From Pseudoduganella dura (lineage in GTDB: Bacteria > Pseudomonadota > Gammaproteobacteria > Burkholderiales > Burkholderiaceae_D), in contig NZ_WNWM01000002.1 of assembly GCF_009727155.1 (NCBI RefSeq), positions 1,736,001-1,800,000 of the forward strand: DNA of 64,000 nt. The letters are read 5' to 3'. How positions within the stretch are numbered: the stretch's first letter is position 1; each line of letters opens with the position of its first letter. Below are positions 1-8,404 of this stretch, piece by piece. The notes beneath the pieces are model-generated. The model had not been told where the DNA came from and did no database searches. It worked only from the letters and a program-made list of their open reading frames with translations. A program made the position numbers and the translations under genes.

Positions 1-171
1 CACTACGGCGCGCTGCGCTCGCGCGATCTGAAGACGTGGGAAGACGTGACGGACCGGATGCACTTCCCGGACGAAGGCACGCCGGTGCGCATGCGGCATG
101 GCACGGTGATCGCGGTGCCGGAAGAGGTGCTGGCAAGGCTGGGTGCACAGGAAGGCAAAGCGAAAAAGTAA
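1..171 (+). CDS. C-terminal fragment of a probable GH43-family glycosidase (5' end outside window)
   Basis: An open frame of 56 codons runs from the window edge to a TAA at 169-171. The residues visible are the end of a beta-propeller glycosidase: a 'RSRDLKTWEDVT' blade followed by 'RHGTVIAVPEEVL'. This pattern is common at the C-terminus of family 43 arabinosidases and xylosidases. The catalytic residues lie upstream and cannot be checked. It precedes a TonB-dependent receptor on the same strand, which suits a polysaccharide-utilisation locus. The GH43 call rests only on this short tail, so another five-bladed propeller enzyme remains possible. Confidence 0.55.
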   Translation, partial: HYGALRSRDLKTWEDVTDRMHFPDEGTPVRMRHGTVIAVPEEVLARLGAQEGKAKK

Positions 172-281
172 AAACGCGTAAAGCCCGGTGAACACTATGT
201 TACTTAATGTATGAAGCGGGAAATAATAGCGGTATCCGTGCGCTGTACAATCGCGCACATTCACCTACTACCGTCCCCTTT

Positions 282-2666
282 ATGCAAAGCCGATATCGCC
301 GCCATGCAGCCCTGACCCTGGTGGCTCCAGCCTTGCTGTGCCTTCCAGCGCTGGTTTCCGCGCAACAGCAAGCCACCAGTACAACCGGTCCCGCAGCCAC
401 CGCCGGTACCACCACCGGTACCGTCACCGCCAGGCCGGCCGTAACGCCAGAATCGCCGAAAAATCCTGAACCCGCGGCCGCCGGCACGATGCAGACCGTG
501 ACCGTGGTGGCGGAACGCCCGGCCGAGCAGATCGACCGCTCCGTCTACGATGTCAAGGCCGAAGTGGTCACGCCCAGCGCCTCGGCCGCCGACGTGATCG
601 CCAACGTGCCGAACGTCACCGTCGACCAGGATGGCAAGGTCGCCATCCGCGGCAACCAGAACGCGCAGATCTTCGTGAATGGCAAGCGCTCGGCCATGTT
701 CTCCGGCACCAATGCCGGCGATGCGCTGAACAGCTACCCGGCCGAGGCGCTGGAAAGCATCGAAGTCATCACCACGCCGGGCGCGGAATTCGGTTCCGAA
801 GGCGGCAGCGGCCCGATCCTGAACCTGGTCACGCGCCGCGTGCGCCCGCCCGGTTCGCAGGGCGGTGTGTCCGTCGACGCGGGGCCGGAGGGCCGCAAGG
901 GTGCGTCCCTGAACGGCAGCTACAACGACGGACGCCTGCAGGTGGAAGGCAACATGCGCGCGATGCGCAATATCGCGGAGCGCAAGGGCTGGTCGGATAC
1001 CGATACCCAGGTCGGCAACACGGTGTGGAAGACGCACCGCGAAACCAGCAGCCGCACGCCGATGGACATGCTGAACCTGACGCCGACCATCAGCTACAAC
1101 GTGGGCGAGACGGACCGCGCCACCGCCGCGATCATGTTCAACCGGTCGCAGCGCAGCACCGATTCGAACGAGTACTACCAGACCTATCACGGCAGCGCCT
1201 CGCCGTACGAGGAATACAACCGCTCGATCGACCGCGACAACAGCTCCACGATGTACCAGGTGGCGCTGGGCTACGAACGCAAGCTCAATGCCACCGACAA
1301 GCTGAACTTCGACCTGCGCACGTCCGGCAACAGCTCCGATACCAGCAGCCACAACCTGAACAGCTACGTGGTGGCACCGCCCACCGGGGCGCGGCCGGAG
1401 AGCACGAACGGCAACGACGTATCGAACCGGGTGACGGAGTTCAGCGTCGATTACTCGCAGCGTATCAGCCCCCGCTTCAACTTCAAGGCCGGAGCGAAAG
1501 TGGGCCGCACCAGCGGCACGTCGGATGCGGACTACTTCAACATCGATCCGCTGACGGGCGAGGAAGTGATCGACGAGGACCGTGCCAGCGCCTTCAAGAA
1601 TACCGAGAAGACGTATGCCGTCTACATATCGCCGAACATCCGCCTGACGGACAACTGGACCGTGCTGCCAGGCCTGCGCTACGAGAGCGTGAGCCGCCAT
1701 ATCGACTACATCAACCAGAACAATTCGACGAGCGATTCGAGCAAGAAGCTGCTGCCGAGCCTGCACCTGCAGTATGGCTGGGGCGAACGGGGCGCCACCG
1801 TGACCGGCGCTTACTCCCGCCGCATCAGCCGGCCGTCGCTCAACGACATCAACCCGAACCTGCAGTATGTCGACGACCAGAACTACAGCCAGGGCGATCC
1901 GCGCCTGGCGCCGACCTACGGCGACAAGTACGAACTGAAGTACACGGATACGTGGGGCTGGGTGAACAGCAACATGTCGCTGTTCCGCGAAAAGGACAGT
2001 CCGCTGCTGGGCCGCTTCCTGACGCCGGTGCCGGGCAGCACCGCCGTCGTCAGCGAGGCCGTCAATTTCGGCGCCAAGACCAACGACGGCATCAGCTGGA
2101 ACCTGCAGGCCAAGCCATCTCGGGAAGTGCAGCTCAATGCCACGCTGGGCTTCCGGCGCGTCAACCAGTCCTACCTTGCCACGCAGACCAACGCCGACGG
2201 CGCCAAGTACTCGGTCGAGACGGAGCGCTCGCAAAACACGCCGACCCTGCAGCTGCGGGCGGAATACAGCGGCTTCGAAGGCCACCGGCTGCAGTTGAAC
2301 GGCAACTACACGGGCACGCAGCTGAACGGCCTGTACGTCACCCAGGCGAACTGGCAGGTTCATGCCGCATGGATGTGGCGCCTCACGCCCCAGATCTCGC
2401 TGCGCACCAGCATCCGCGACATCTTCGACAGCAACGTCAACAAGACTTCGCAGATCACGGAAACAGTGCGGCAGTTCAGCTACAGCGAGCAGCAGGGCCG
2501 CACGTTCTCGGTCGCACTGAGCTACAACTGGGGCGGCGTGAAGGGCGACCCGAGCCTGCGCAACAACCCCGGCATGTTCCGCAACCCGGGCGACGGCCCG
2601 CGCGGGCCGGGGCCCGGCGGCTTCGGGCCGGGCGGGCCAGGCGGCGGCTTCGGCCCCGGCATGTAA
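282..2666 (+). CDS. TonB-dependent outer-membrane receptor with glycine/proline-rich C-terminal tail
   Basis: This 794-residue protein should be an outer-membrane importer for a large substrate, probably a plant cell-wall oligosaccharide given its neighbours. Residues 1-27 form a signal peptide ending 'LPALVSA'. A TonB-box-like segment 'QTVTVVAE' lies near residue 71. A short plug follows (about 75-205, with 'VAIRGNQNAQIFVNGKR'), then a long beta-barrel of the outer-membrane beta-barrel family (PF14905-like). The start at 282 is chosen because the signal peptide begins there; an in-frame ATG at 207 would put 25 polar residues in front of it. Unusually, the protein does not end on the aromatic residue of the last strand ('FSVALSYNWG') but carries about 40 more residues rich in G, P, R and F. 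Confidence 0.9.
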   Translation: MQSRYRRHAALTLVAPALLCLPALVSAQQQATSTTGPAATAGTTTGTVTARPAVTPESPKNPEPAAAGTMQTVTVVAERPAEQIDRSVYDVKAEVVTPSASAADVIANVPNVTVDQDGKVAIRGNQNAQIFVNGKRSAMFSGTNAGDALNSYPAEALESIEVITTPGAEFGSEGGSGPILNLVTRRVRPPGSQGGVSVDAGPEGRKGASLNGSYNDGRLQVEGNMRAMRNIAERKGWSDTDTQVGNTVWKTHRETSSRTPMDMLNLTPTISYNVGETDRATAAIMFNRSQRSTDSNEYYQTYHGSASPYEEYNRSIDRDNSSTMYQVALGYERKLNATDKLNFDLRTSGNSSDTSSHNLNSYVVAPPTGARPESTNGNDVSNRVTEFSVDYSQRISPRFNFKAGAKVGRTSGTSDADYFNIDPLTGEEVIDEDRASAFKNTEKTYAVYISPNIRLTDNWTVLPGLRYESVSRHIDYINQNNSTSDSSKKLLPSLHLQYGWGERGATVTGAYSRRISRPSLNDINPNLQYVDDQNYSQGDPRLAPTYGDKYELKYTDTWGWVNSNMSLFREKDSPLLGRFLTPVPGSTAVVSEAVNFGAKTNDGISWNLQAKPSREVQLNATLGFRRVNQSYLATQTNADGAKYSVETERSQNTPTLQLRAEYSGFEGHRLQLNGNYTGTQLNGLYVTQANWQVHAAWMWRLTPQISLRTSIRDIFDSNVNKTSQITETVRQFSYSEQQGRTFSVALSYNWGGVKGDPSLRNNPGMFRNPGDGPRGPGPGGFGPGGPGGGFGPGM

Positions 2667-2673
2667 GCACAAA

Positions 2674-2696
2674 GGCAGCCTCCGGCTGCCTTTTTT
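2674..2696 (+). terminator. Rho-independent terminator after the TonB receptor
   Basis: A perfect 7-bp stem GGCAGCC / GGCTGCC with a TCC loop is followed by TTTTTT, eight bases after the TAA at 2664-2666. It ends the receptor transcript. Confidence 0.9.
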
Positions 2697-2729
2697 CCCG
2701 GTGCGCCGATATCGTCGGCGTAACAACCT

Positions 2730-2742
2730 GGTGTCAGACACC
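2730..2742. repeat. Intergenic odd palindrome GGTGTCAGACACC (copy 1)
   Basis: A single copy of the 13-bp palindrome sits in the gap between the receptor and the GH105 gene. It is flanked by CCT on the left and GGTTTTCC on the right, the same flanks seen in the copy at 6480. The rest of the gap 2697-2953 shows no gene. Confidence 0.8.
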
Positions 2743-2953
2743 GGTTTTCCCTTGCGGTTTCGCCACCGGTTTTCTCCTGCGCTCTTCCCCTTCACTCATT
2801 CTCCTCTCCTCTCCAATCAACAATGCGAGCAATCCGCTCACCGCATTGCACCGCTCTTTCATATCGGCTACTGTCATGCCGTGACACAAGCGTACGAACT
2901 ACAAGCGCGAATCGCACGCGCGGCCACATTCAACCTCGGAGACGATTGTTCAA

Positions 2954-4378
2954 GTGAAGAAGACCCTGTTCAAAATGAAGGCCGGCCGGCTGTTGATCGG
3001 CACCCTGATCGCCTGCACCTCCCTGTCCGCCATGGCGCAGGAAGCCCCGCCCCCGCAGGAAAAAGGCCCGGCCGCGGCCGATGCGATGCTGCACGCGCTC
3101 GAAGTCAAGTACCCGAACCCGTACCGCGCGATGGAAGCGGCCGAGGTGAAGTCGGTGCTGGACCGCGTGTTCGCCTACCTCGACGCCACCACGCCCGCCG
3201 AGTTGATCAACAAGACGTCGCACGCCCCCATCGCGAAGCTGGACAAGGCCGATCCGGAAGCGGTGCTGAAACCCGGCGACTTCCGCCTGACCAGCTATGA
3301 ATGGGGCGTCACGTATGCCGGCATGCTGGCCGCCGGCGCCGCCACCGGCGACAAGCGCTATACGGAGTACACGACCAAGCGCCACCAGCTGCTGGCCGAT
3401 CTCACGCGCCTGTACCTGCCGGGCGTGAAGGCCGATCCGGTCAACTCGCAGGCGCCGATCAAGAGCTTCCTGAATCCGCACGCGCTGGACGATGCCGGCG
3501 CGCTGTGCATGAGCTTCCTGCAGGCGAAGAACGCCGGCTCGAAGGTGGACTACACCCAGCTGGTGGACATCTGCGGCAAGTTCGTCACCGAGAAGGAATA
3601 CCGGCTGCCGGACGGCACGCTGGCGCGCGGCGGCCCGGATGGCAAGGGCGGCAACAAGCAGCGCCCGCTGACCAACACGCTGTGGCTGGACGACATGTTC
3701 ATGGGCGTGCCGACCATCGCGCTGATGGGCAAGCACACCGGCAACGCCAAATACTATGACGACGCCGTGAAGCAGGTGCTGCAGTTCTCGAAGCGCATGT
3801 TCAACCCGCAGCTGGGCATCTACATGCACGGCTACGTGGAAGGCCTGCGCGACCACCCGGAACTGCACTGGGCACGCGCCAACGGCTGGGCCATCATGGC
3901 GATGGTCGAGGTGCTCGAAGTGCTGCCGAAGAACCACAAGGGCTACAAGGCCGTGGAAGCGCAGCTGCGTGCCCATGCGAAGGGCCTGGCGAGTTACCAG
4001 CACAAGGACGGCCTGTGGCACCAGCTGATCGACCGTAACGACTCGTACCTGGAAACGTCGGCTACCGCGATCTACACGTATGCGATCGCGCGCGCCGTCA
4101 ACCGCGGCTACCTGGACAAGGAATCGTACGGCCCGATGGCCAACCTGGCGTGGAACGCGGTGGCCGGCAAGGTCAACGCGAAGGGCGAGATCGAAGGTAT
4201 CTGCGTGGGCACCGGCATGGCGTTCGACCCGGCGTTCTACTACTACCGCCCGACCAGCACCCGCGCCGCGCACGGCTACGGCCCGCTGCTGCTGGCCGGC
4301 GCCGAGATCATCGAGATGAACAAAAAGTTCAAGTACGGCCTGAACGACAGCGGCTTCATGTACCAGGGCCAGCGTTAA
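2954..4378 (+). CDS. Unsaturated rhamnogalacturonyl hydrolase, GH88/GH105 family (copy 1)
   Basis: This 474-residue secreted enzyme is predicted to remove the unsaturated galacturonosyl residue left at the non-reducing end after rhamnogalacturonan lyase cleavage. The start is GTG at 2954, preceded by GGAG about 12 bases upstream; an in-frame ATG at 2975 is the alternative. Residues 1-29 are a signal peptide ending 'LSAMAQ'. The alpha/alpha-barrel shows 'LWLDDMFMGVP' (candidate catalytic Asp), 'HWARANGWAIMAM', 'ETSATAIYTYAIA' and 'AAHGYGPLLLAGAEI', all typical of the YteR/YesR group. It is followed by the PL11 lyase, whose product it would process. Confidence 0.88.
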   Translation: MKKTLFKMKAGRLLIGTLIACTSLSAMAQEAPPPQEKGPAAADAMLHALEVKYPNPYRAMEAAEVKSVLDRVFAYLDATTPAELINKTSHAPIAKLDKADPEAVLKPGDFRLTSYEWGVTYAGMLAAGAATGDKRYTEYTTKRHQLLADLTRLYLPGVKADPVNSQAPIKSFLNPHALDDAGALCMSFLQAKNAGSKVDYTQLVDICGKFVTEKEYRLPDGTLARGGPDGKGGNKQRPLTNTLWLDDMFMGVPTIALMGKHTGNAKYYDDAVKQVLQFSKRMFNPQLGIYMHGYVEGLRDHPELHWARANGWAIMAMVEVLEVLPKNHKGYKAVEAQLRAHAKGLASYQHKDGLWHQLIDRNDSYLETSATAIYTYAIARAVNRGYLDKESYGPMANLAWNAVAGKVNAKGEIEGICVGTGMAFDPAFYYYRPTSTRAAHGYGPLLLAGAEIIEMNKKFKYGLNDSGFMYQGQR

Positions 4379-4402
4379 ACACTTGTCGATTTGACGACCA
4401 TG

Positions 4403-4438
4403 CGGCTGCGCTCCCCTGCGGGACCGCAGCCGTTTTTT
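4403..4438 (+). terminator. Rho-independent terminator between GH105 and PL11 genes
   Basis: The stem CGGCTGCG / CGCAGCCG is followed by TTTTTT. It lies in the 83-bp gap and would reduce or end transcription before the lyase gene, so the two same-strand genes may not be a simple operon. Confidence 0.8.
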
Positions 4439-4461
4439 ATCCGCGGGAGAGGAATCAGGAA

Positions 4462-6453
4462 ATGAAAACAACGATGACACGCTGCGCGGCAGCCGTGGCG
4501 CTGGCGATGGCGGCGACCGCATGCGGCACCTCTGGCACCTCCGGCACGCAGGCCACGGCCACCGTGGCCGCGCCGGGCCAGGCGGCAACGATCGCCACGG
4601 CGATGGTGCCGGCGAAGACCGCGATGCAGCTGGAAAAACTGGACCGCGGCGCCGTCGCGGTGCGCGGCAAGGATGGCGTGCTGGTGAGCTGGCGCGCGCT
4701 GGCCACCGATGCGCCGGGCCTGGCGTTCAACGTCTACCGGGATGGCAGGAAACTGAACGCGGCGCCGATCGCCACGTCGACCAACTTCACGGACACCACC
4801 GGCGGCACGGGCAACTACGACGTGCGCGAAGTGGCCAACGGCGTGGAAGGTATGGCCAGCAGGGCGCTGGCCATCGACGGCTTCCTGACGATTCCGCTGC
4901 AGCGCCCTCCCGGCGGCACGACGGCCGACGGCAAGGAATACACGTACAACGCCAACGACGCGTCGGTGGGCGACCTCGATGGCGATGGCCAGTACGAGAT
5001 CGTGCTGAAATGGGACCCTTCCGCATCGCAGGACAACTGCTGCGCGGGCTTCACCGGCAACGTGCTGCTCGACGCCTACCGGCTCGACGGCAAGCTGCTG
5101 TGGCGCGTGAACCTGGGCCCGAACATCCGCGCCGGCGCGCACTACACGCAGTTCCAGGTGGCCGACTACGATGGCGACGGCAAGGCCGAAGTGATCGTCA
5201 AGACGGCGGACGGCACGCGCGACGGCGCCGGCAAGGTGATCGGCGACGCGGCGGCCAATTGGGTCAGCGGTAGCGGCGAAATAGAACAGGGCGACCGCAC
5301 CGGTTCGCGCCGCACGGAAGACGGCAAGCTGATGGCCGGCCTGGTCGGCCGCATCCTGAAGGGTCCGGAATTCCTGAGCGTGTTCGAAGGCGCCACCGGG
5401 CGCGTGCTCGACACCATCCCATACCCTTCGCGCCGTGGAGAAAACGGCGACAGTCCTTCCGCCGACGAGCTGAAGGCGCGCTGGGGCGACGGCTACGCCA
5501 ACCGAAGCGACCGCCACCTGGCCGGCACCGCCTGGCTGGACGGCAGGCATCCGAGCGCCATCTTCGCCCGCGGCTATTACGCGCGCACCACGATCGCCGC
5601 CGTCGATTTTTCGGGCGGGAAGCTGAAGCAGCGCTGGTACTTCGATTCCGAAGCGTCCGGGGTGCCGAAGGGCTATTCGGGCCAGGGCAACCACCAGCTA
5701 GGCGTGGCCGACCTCGATGGTGACGGCCGGCACGAGATCCTGTACGGCGCAATGGCGCTGGACGAGGACGGCAAGCCGCTGTGGACCACCGGCATGGGCC
5801 ACGGCGACGCGATGCATGTCTCCGACCTCGACCCCATCCGGCCCGGCCTGGAAAAATGGGGCGTGCACGAGAACATGACGATGTCGAAGAACGTGGGCGC
5901 CGCCATGCTCGATGCGCGCACCGGCCAGGTGCTGTGGTCCACGCCCGCGACGAAGGACACGGGCCGCGGCGTGGCCGGGGACATCGATCCCCGCTTCCCC
6001 GGCGCCGAGGCCTGGTCGGCCGCCTCGCCGAACCTGTACGACGCGCGCGGCAACGTGATCGCACCCACGCACCCGCGGCAGGTGAACTTCATGGTGTGGT
6101 GGGACGGCGACCTGCAGCGCGAACTGCTCGATGGCACGAAGGTGTCGAAGTGGGACTGGCGGACCTCGCAGTCGAACGTCGTGCTCGACGCGGAAGGCAC
6201 GGCCTCCAACAACGGCACCAAGGCCAATCCCGCGCTGTCGGCGGACCTGTTCGGCGACTGGCGCGAGGAAATCATCTGGCGCGCGGCGGACAACAACAGC
6301 CTGCGCATCTACTCGACCCCGATCCCCACCACGCACAAGCTGACCACGCTGATGCACGACCCGCAGTACCGCGCCGCCATCGCGTGGCAGAACACGGCGT
6401 ACAACCAGCCGCCGTGGCCTTCGTATTACATCGGCGAGGGCATGCCGAAGTAG
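4462..6453 (+). CDS. Rhamnogalacturonan lyase, PL11 family
   Basis: A 663-residue secreted endo- or exo-lyase that would cleave the rhamnosyl-galacturonosyl backbone of rhamnogalacturonan I by beta-elimination. The start ATG at 4462 follows a purine-rich stretch with AGGA. The N-terminus is a signal sequence with Cys21 in 'AATAC', so it may be a lipoprotein anchored on the cell surface. A fibronectin-like N-terminal region (about 45-145) precedes an eight-bladed propeller. The propeller holds repeated calcium-type loops such as 'GDLDGDGQYEIVLKWD', 'ADYDGDGKAEVIVKT' and 'ADLDGDGRHEILYGA', plus the family signature 'FGDWREEIIWR'. Length and motif order match YesW/YesX enzymes. Confidence 0.93.
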   Translation: MKTTMTRCAAAVALAMAATACGTSGTSGTQATATVAAPGQAATIATAMVPAKTAMQLEKLDRGAVAVRGKDGVLVSWRALATDAPGLAFNVYRDGRKLNAAPIATSTNFTDTTGGTGNYDVREVANGVEGMASRALAIDGFLTIPLQRPPGGTTADGKEYTYNANDASVGDLDGDGQYEIVLKWDPSASQDNCCAGFTGNVLLDAYRLDGKLLWRVNLGPNIRAGAHYTQFQVADYDGDGKAEVIVKTADGTRDGAGKVIGDAAANWVSGSGEIEQGDRTGSRRTEDGKLMAGLVGRILKGPEFLSVFEGATGRVLDTIPYPSRRGENGDSPSADELKARWGDGYANRSDRHLAGTAWLDGRHPSAIFARGYYARTTIAAVDFSGGKLKQRWYFDSEASGVPKGYSGQGNHQLGVADLDGDGRHEILYGAMALDEDGKPLWTTGMGHGDAMHVSDLDPIRPGLEKWGVHENMTMSKNVGAAMLDARTGQVLWSTPATKDTGRGVAGDIDPRFPGAEAWSAASPNLYDARGNVIAPTHPRQVNFMVWWDGDLQRELLDGTKVSKWDWRTSQSNVVLDAEGTASNNGTKANPALSADLFGDWREEIIWRAADNNSLRIYSTPIPTTHKLTTLMHDPQYRAAIAWQNTAYNQPPWPSYYIGEGMPK

Positions 6454-6479
6454 CTGTTTTCCGCAGCCGTCGAGCTTCT

Positions 6480-6564
6480 GGTGTCAGACACCGGTTTTCT
6501 GATGCGCTTGCAACCGGCTGACGAAAACCGGTGTCCGACACCCGCGACCCGGGTGTCCGACACC
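6480..6564. repeat. Triple GGTGTCNGACACC palindrome cluster in a convergent gap
   Basis: Three 13-bp palindromes lie at 6480-6492 (GGTGTCAGACACC), 6530-6542 and 6552-6564 (both GGTGTCCGACACC). The first is followed by GGTTTTC and the second is preceded by GAAAACC. The pair therefore forms a larger inverted repeat of about 20 bp per arm. The cluster fills the gap between the converging lyase and acetylesterase genes and may serve both as a terminator. Confidence 0.8.
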
Positions 6565-6585
6565 AGGCGGCGGTCACAGGTTCTT

Positions 6586-8277
6586 CTATTCTTTCACCGC
6601 CGGCGCGGCAGCCGGTACCTGCCGGCCTTTGCCCGACAGCCACTGATCGACCACTCCGCCCGGCAAGCCCTTCACCGCGGCCACCACGCTCCGCGCATTG
6701 AACTCGGCCCCGGCCTCGTTCGTATGCGTGCGCGCATCGCTGAAATACGTGTCGACGACCTTGGCGCCGGCGCGGCGGTAGCCCTCGGTGATGACCATCG
6801 TCAGGTCGGCGAAGCGGGCGCCGTGGCGCTGCGCCACTTCGCGGTCCCAGCTGGCGAAGTTCTCGAAATCGCGGCGGTCTTCCCACGCATCGCGGTGCGG
6901 GATCGGCGACAGCAGCACGACCGTGGCGCCCTTCGCCTTCGCATCCTGCACGAAGCGCGCCATGTACCAGCCGAACGTGTGCACCTGTTCGACCGTGCCG
7001 TCCGGCTTCTGGTCTTCCACCGTTTCGGGCCCGGTGCCTGGACCGGAGGCGCGGCCCTTGCCCGCCGGGTCGCCGATCCTGCCGCCATCGTTGTGGCCGA
7101 ACTGGATCAGCACCACGTCGCCGGCCTTCAGCGCGTCGAGCACCTTCTGCCAGCGGCCCTCGTTGTAGAACGTGCGCGTGCTGCGGCCGCCGATCGCGTG
7201 GTTGACGACGTTGGCCTTGCCCGCATCGAAGTACGGCGCGATACGCTCGCCCCAGCCGGTGTGGCCGCTGGCGCCGCCGCTCTTCACGGTGGAATCGCCG
7301 ACCAGGTGCAGCGTAGGCAATGCGGCGTTCGCGGCCTGCTCGGCCTTGACGGCATTCGCGTCGACGACCGGGCGTTCGTCCTCGTTGGTCGGGATCGCCC
7401 TGCCGCGCTCGTTCAGCGCGGCGACCAGCTGCCGCAGGCCGAGCGCCTTGATGCCGCCCACCACGATCTGCGCGTTCAGGTCGGCGCCGGCCCGGTTGGT
7501 GTGCACCGATTCGTCCGGCGTCACCAGCGGGAACAGCTTCATCACCGCGTCGCGCCCGATCTCGTCGTAGCGGCGCGCGGCCAGTTCGTTCAGGTCGATG
7601 AAGCCGGCGTTTTCGCGGCGCGCCACCTCCTTCGCCCAGCCGGCATAGTCGTCGGCGTTGCGGCGCACTTTACCATCGTCATTCCAGCGCTTGCGGGGGA
7701 TGGGCGAAACCACCACCGGCGTGGCGCCCTTCGCGCGGACCTGGGCGATGTACTGGCCCAGGTACCAGCCGTAGCTGTGCACCGTTTCGCGCTGTTTCGT
7801 CAGCAGGTTGTCGATCTCTTCCACTTCATCGCCCGTGCCGCGGATCGTGCCGCGCGCGCGGCTGGTGTCGTTGACGGGGCTGGCGTCGTTGTGCCCGAAC
7901 TGCATCAGCACCACGTCGTCCTTCTTGACCAGCGCGAGGGTGCGCTGCCAGTGGCCGCTGGTGACATAGGTGCGGCTCGACAGCCCGCCGACGGCGCGGT
8001 TGACGACGTTGATCTTCGCCGCGTCGAAATAGTTCGCGATCGGGTTGCCCCAGCCCCACTGGCCGGCCGGGCCCTTGCCCTGGCCGTCGTCGTGGCCGTT
8101 GCGCACCGTGGAGTCGCCGATCAGGATCAGCGACGGCAGCGCGGGATTCGCCGGTTCCGGCAGCACCACCCGGGCCTTGGCCGGGTCGGTGTTCACCGCC
8201 GCCGGCAATGGCGCCTGGGCATTGGCGAAGGCATTGAAGAGGGTGAAAAGGAAAAGGGTCTGGAGGTATCGTTTCAT
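6586..8277 (-). CDS. Rhamnogalacturonan acetylesterase with two SGNH hydrolase domains
   Basis: A 563-residue secreted deacetylase expected to strip acetyl groups from rhamnogalacturonan so that lyases can act. After a signal peptide (1-20) come two complete SGNH/GDSL domains. Domain 1 (about 47-285) has 'IGDSTV' near residue 52, 'GGLSSRTY', 'FGHND' near 127 and 'DESVHTNRAG' near 255. Domain 2 (about 322-535) has 'VGDSTV' near 326, 'GGRSTRTF', 'FGHND' near 392 and 'DARTHTNEAG' near 513. Every catalytic block is intact in both halves, so both may be active. Typical family members have one domain of about 250 residues. It converges on the PL11 gene and diverges from the propeller lyase gene. 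Confidence 0.9.
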   Translation of the reverse strand: MKRYLQTLFLFTLFNAFANAQAPLPAAVNTDPAKARVVLPEPANPALPSLILIGDSTVRNGHDDGQGKGPAGQWGWGNPIANYFDAAKINVVNRAVGGLSSRTYVTSGHWQRTLALVKKDDVVLMQFGHNDASPVNDTSRARGTIRGTGDEVEEIDNLLTKQRETVHSYGWYLGQYIAQVRAKGATPVVVSPIPRKRWNDDGKVRRNADDYAGWAKEVARRENAGFIDLNELAARRYDEIGRDAVMKLFPLVTPDESVHTNRAGADLNAQIVVGGIKALGLRQLVAALNERGRAIPTNEDERPVVDANAVKAEQAANAALPTLHLVGDSTVKSGGASGHTGWGERIAPYFDAGKANVVNHAIGGRSTRTFYNEGRWQKVLDALKAGDVVLIQFGHNDGGRIGDPAGKGRASGPGTGPETVEDQKPDGTVEQVHTFGWYMARFVQDAKAKGATVVLLSPIPHRDAWEDRRDFENFASWDREVAQRHGARFADLTMVITEGYRRAGAKVVDTYFSDARTHTNEAGAEFNARSVVAAVKGLPGGVVDQWLSGKGRQVPAAAPAVKE

Positions 8278-8404
8278 GAACCCATTCTACGGCAGCGGTT
8301 TTCACGAGGGCCGCGCCGGCTTTCAAACGATCAGGAAGATGAGTGGAGCCCTTGTACGAATGCGCGCACAATCGGCCATTTTCCACCCGAACGTGCACAC
8401 ACCG

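Noticed and set aside
31..171. The first fragment considered as part of the TonB receptor gene
   Set aside because: It ends with its own stop at 169-171, its residues match a glycosidase propeller, and the receptor has its own signal peptide downstream.
261..2795. A long open frame antisense to the first TonB receptor, and many similar antisense frames over other genes
   Set aside because: High GC content removes stop codons from the opposite frames; the translations are Arg/Ala/His/Val-rich with no domain, signal peptide or ribosome-binding site, and a well-supported gene lies on the other strand.
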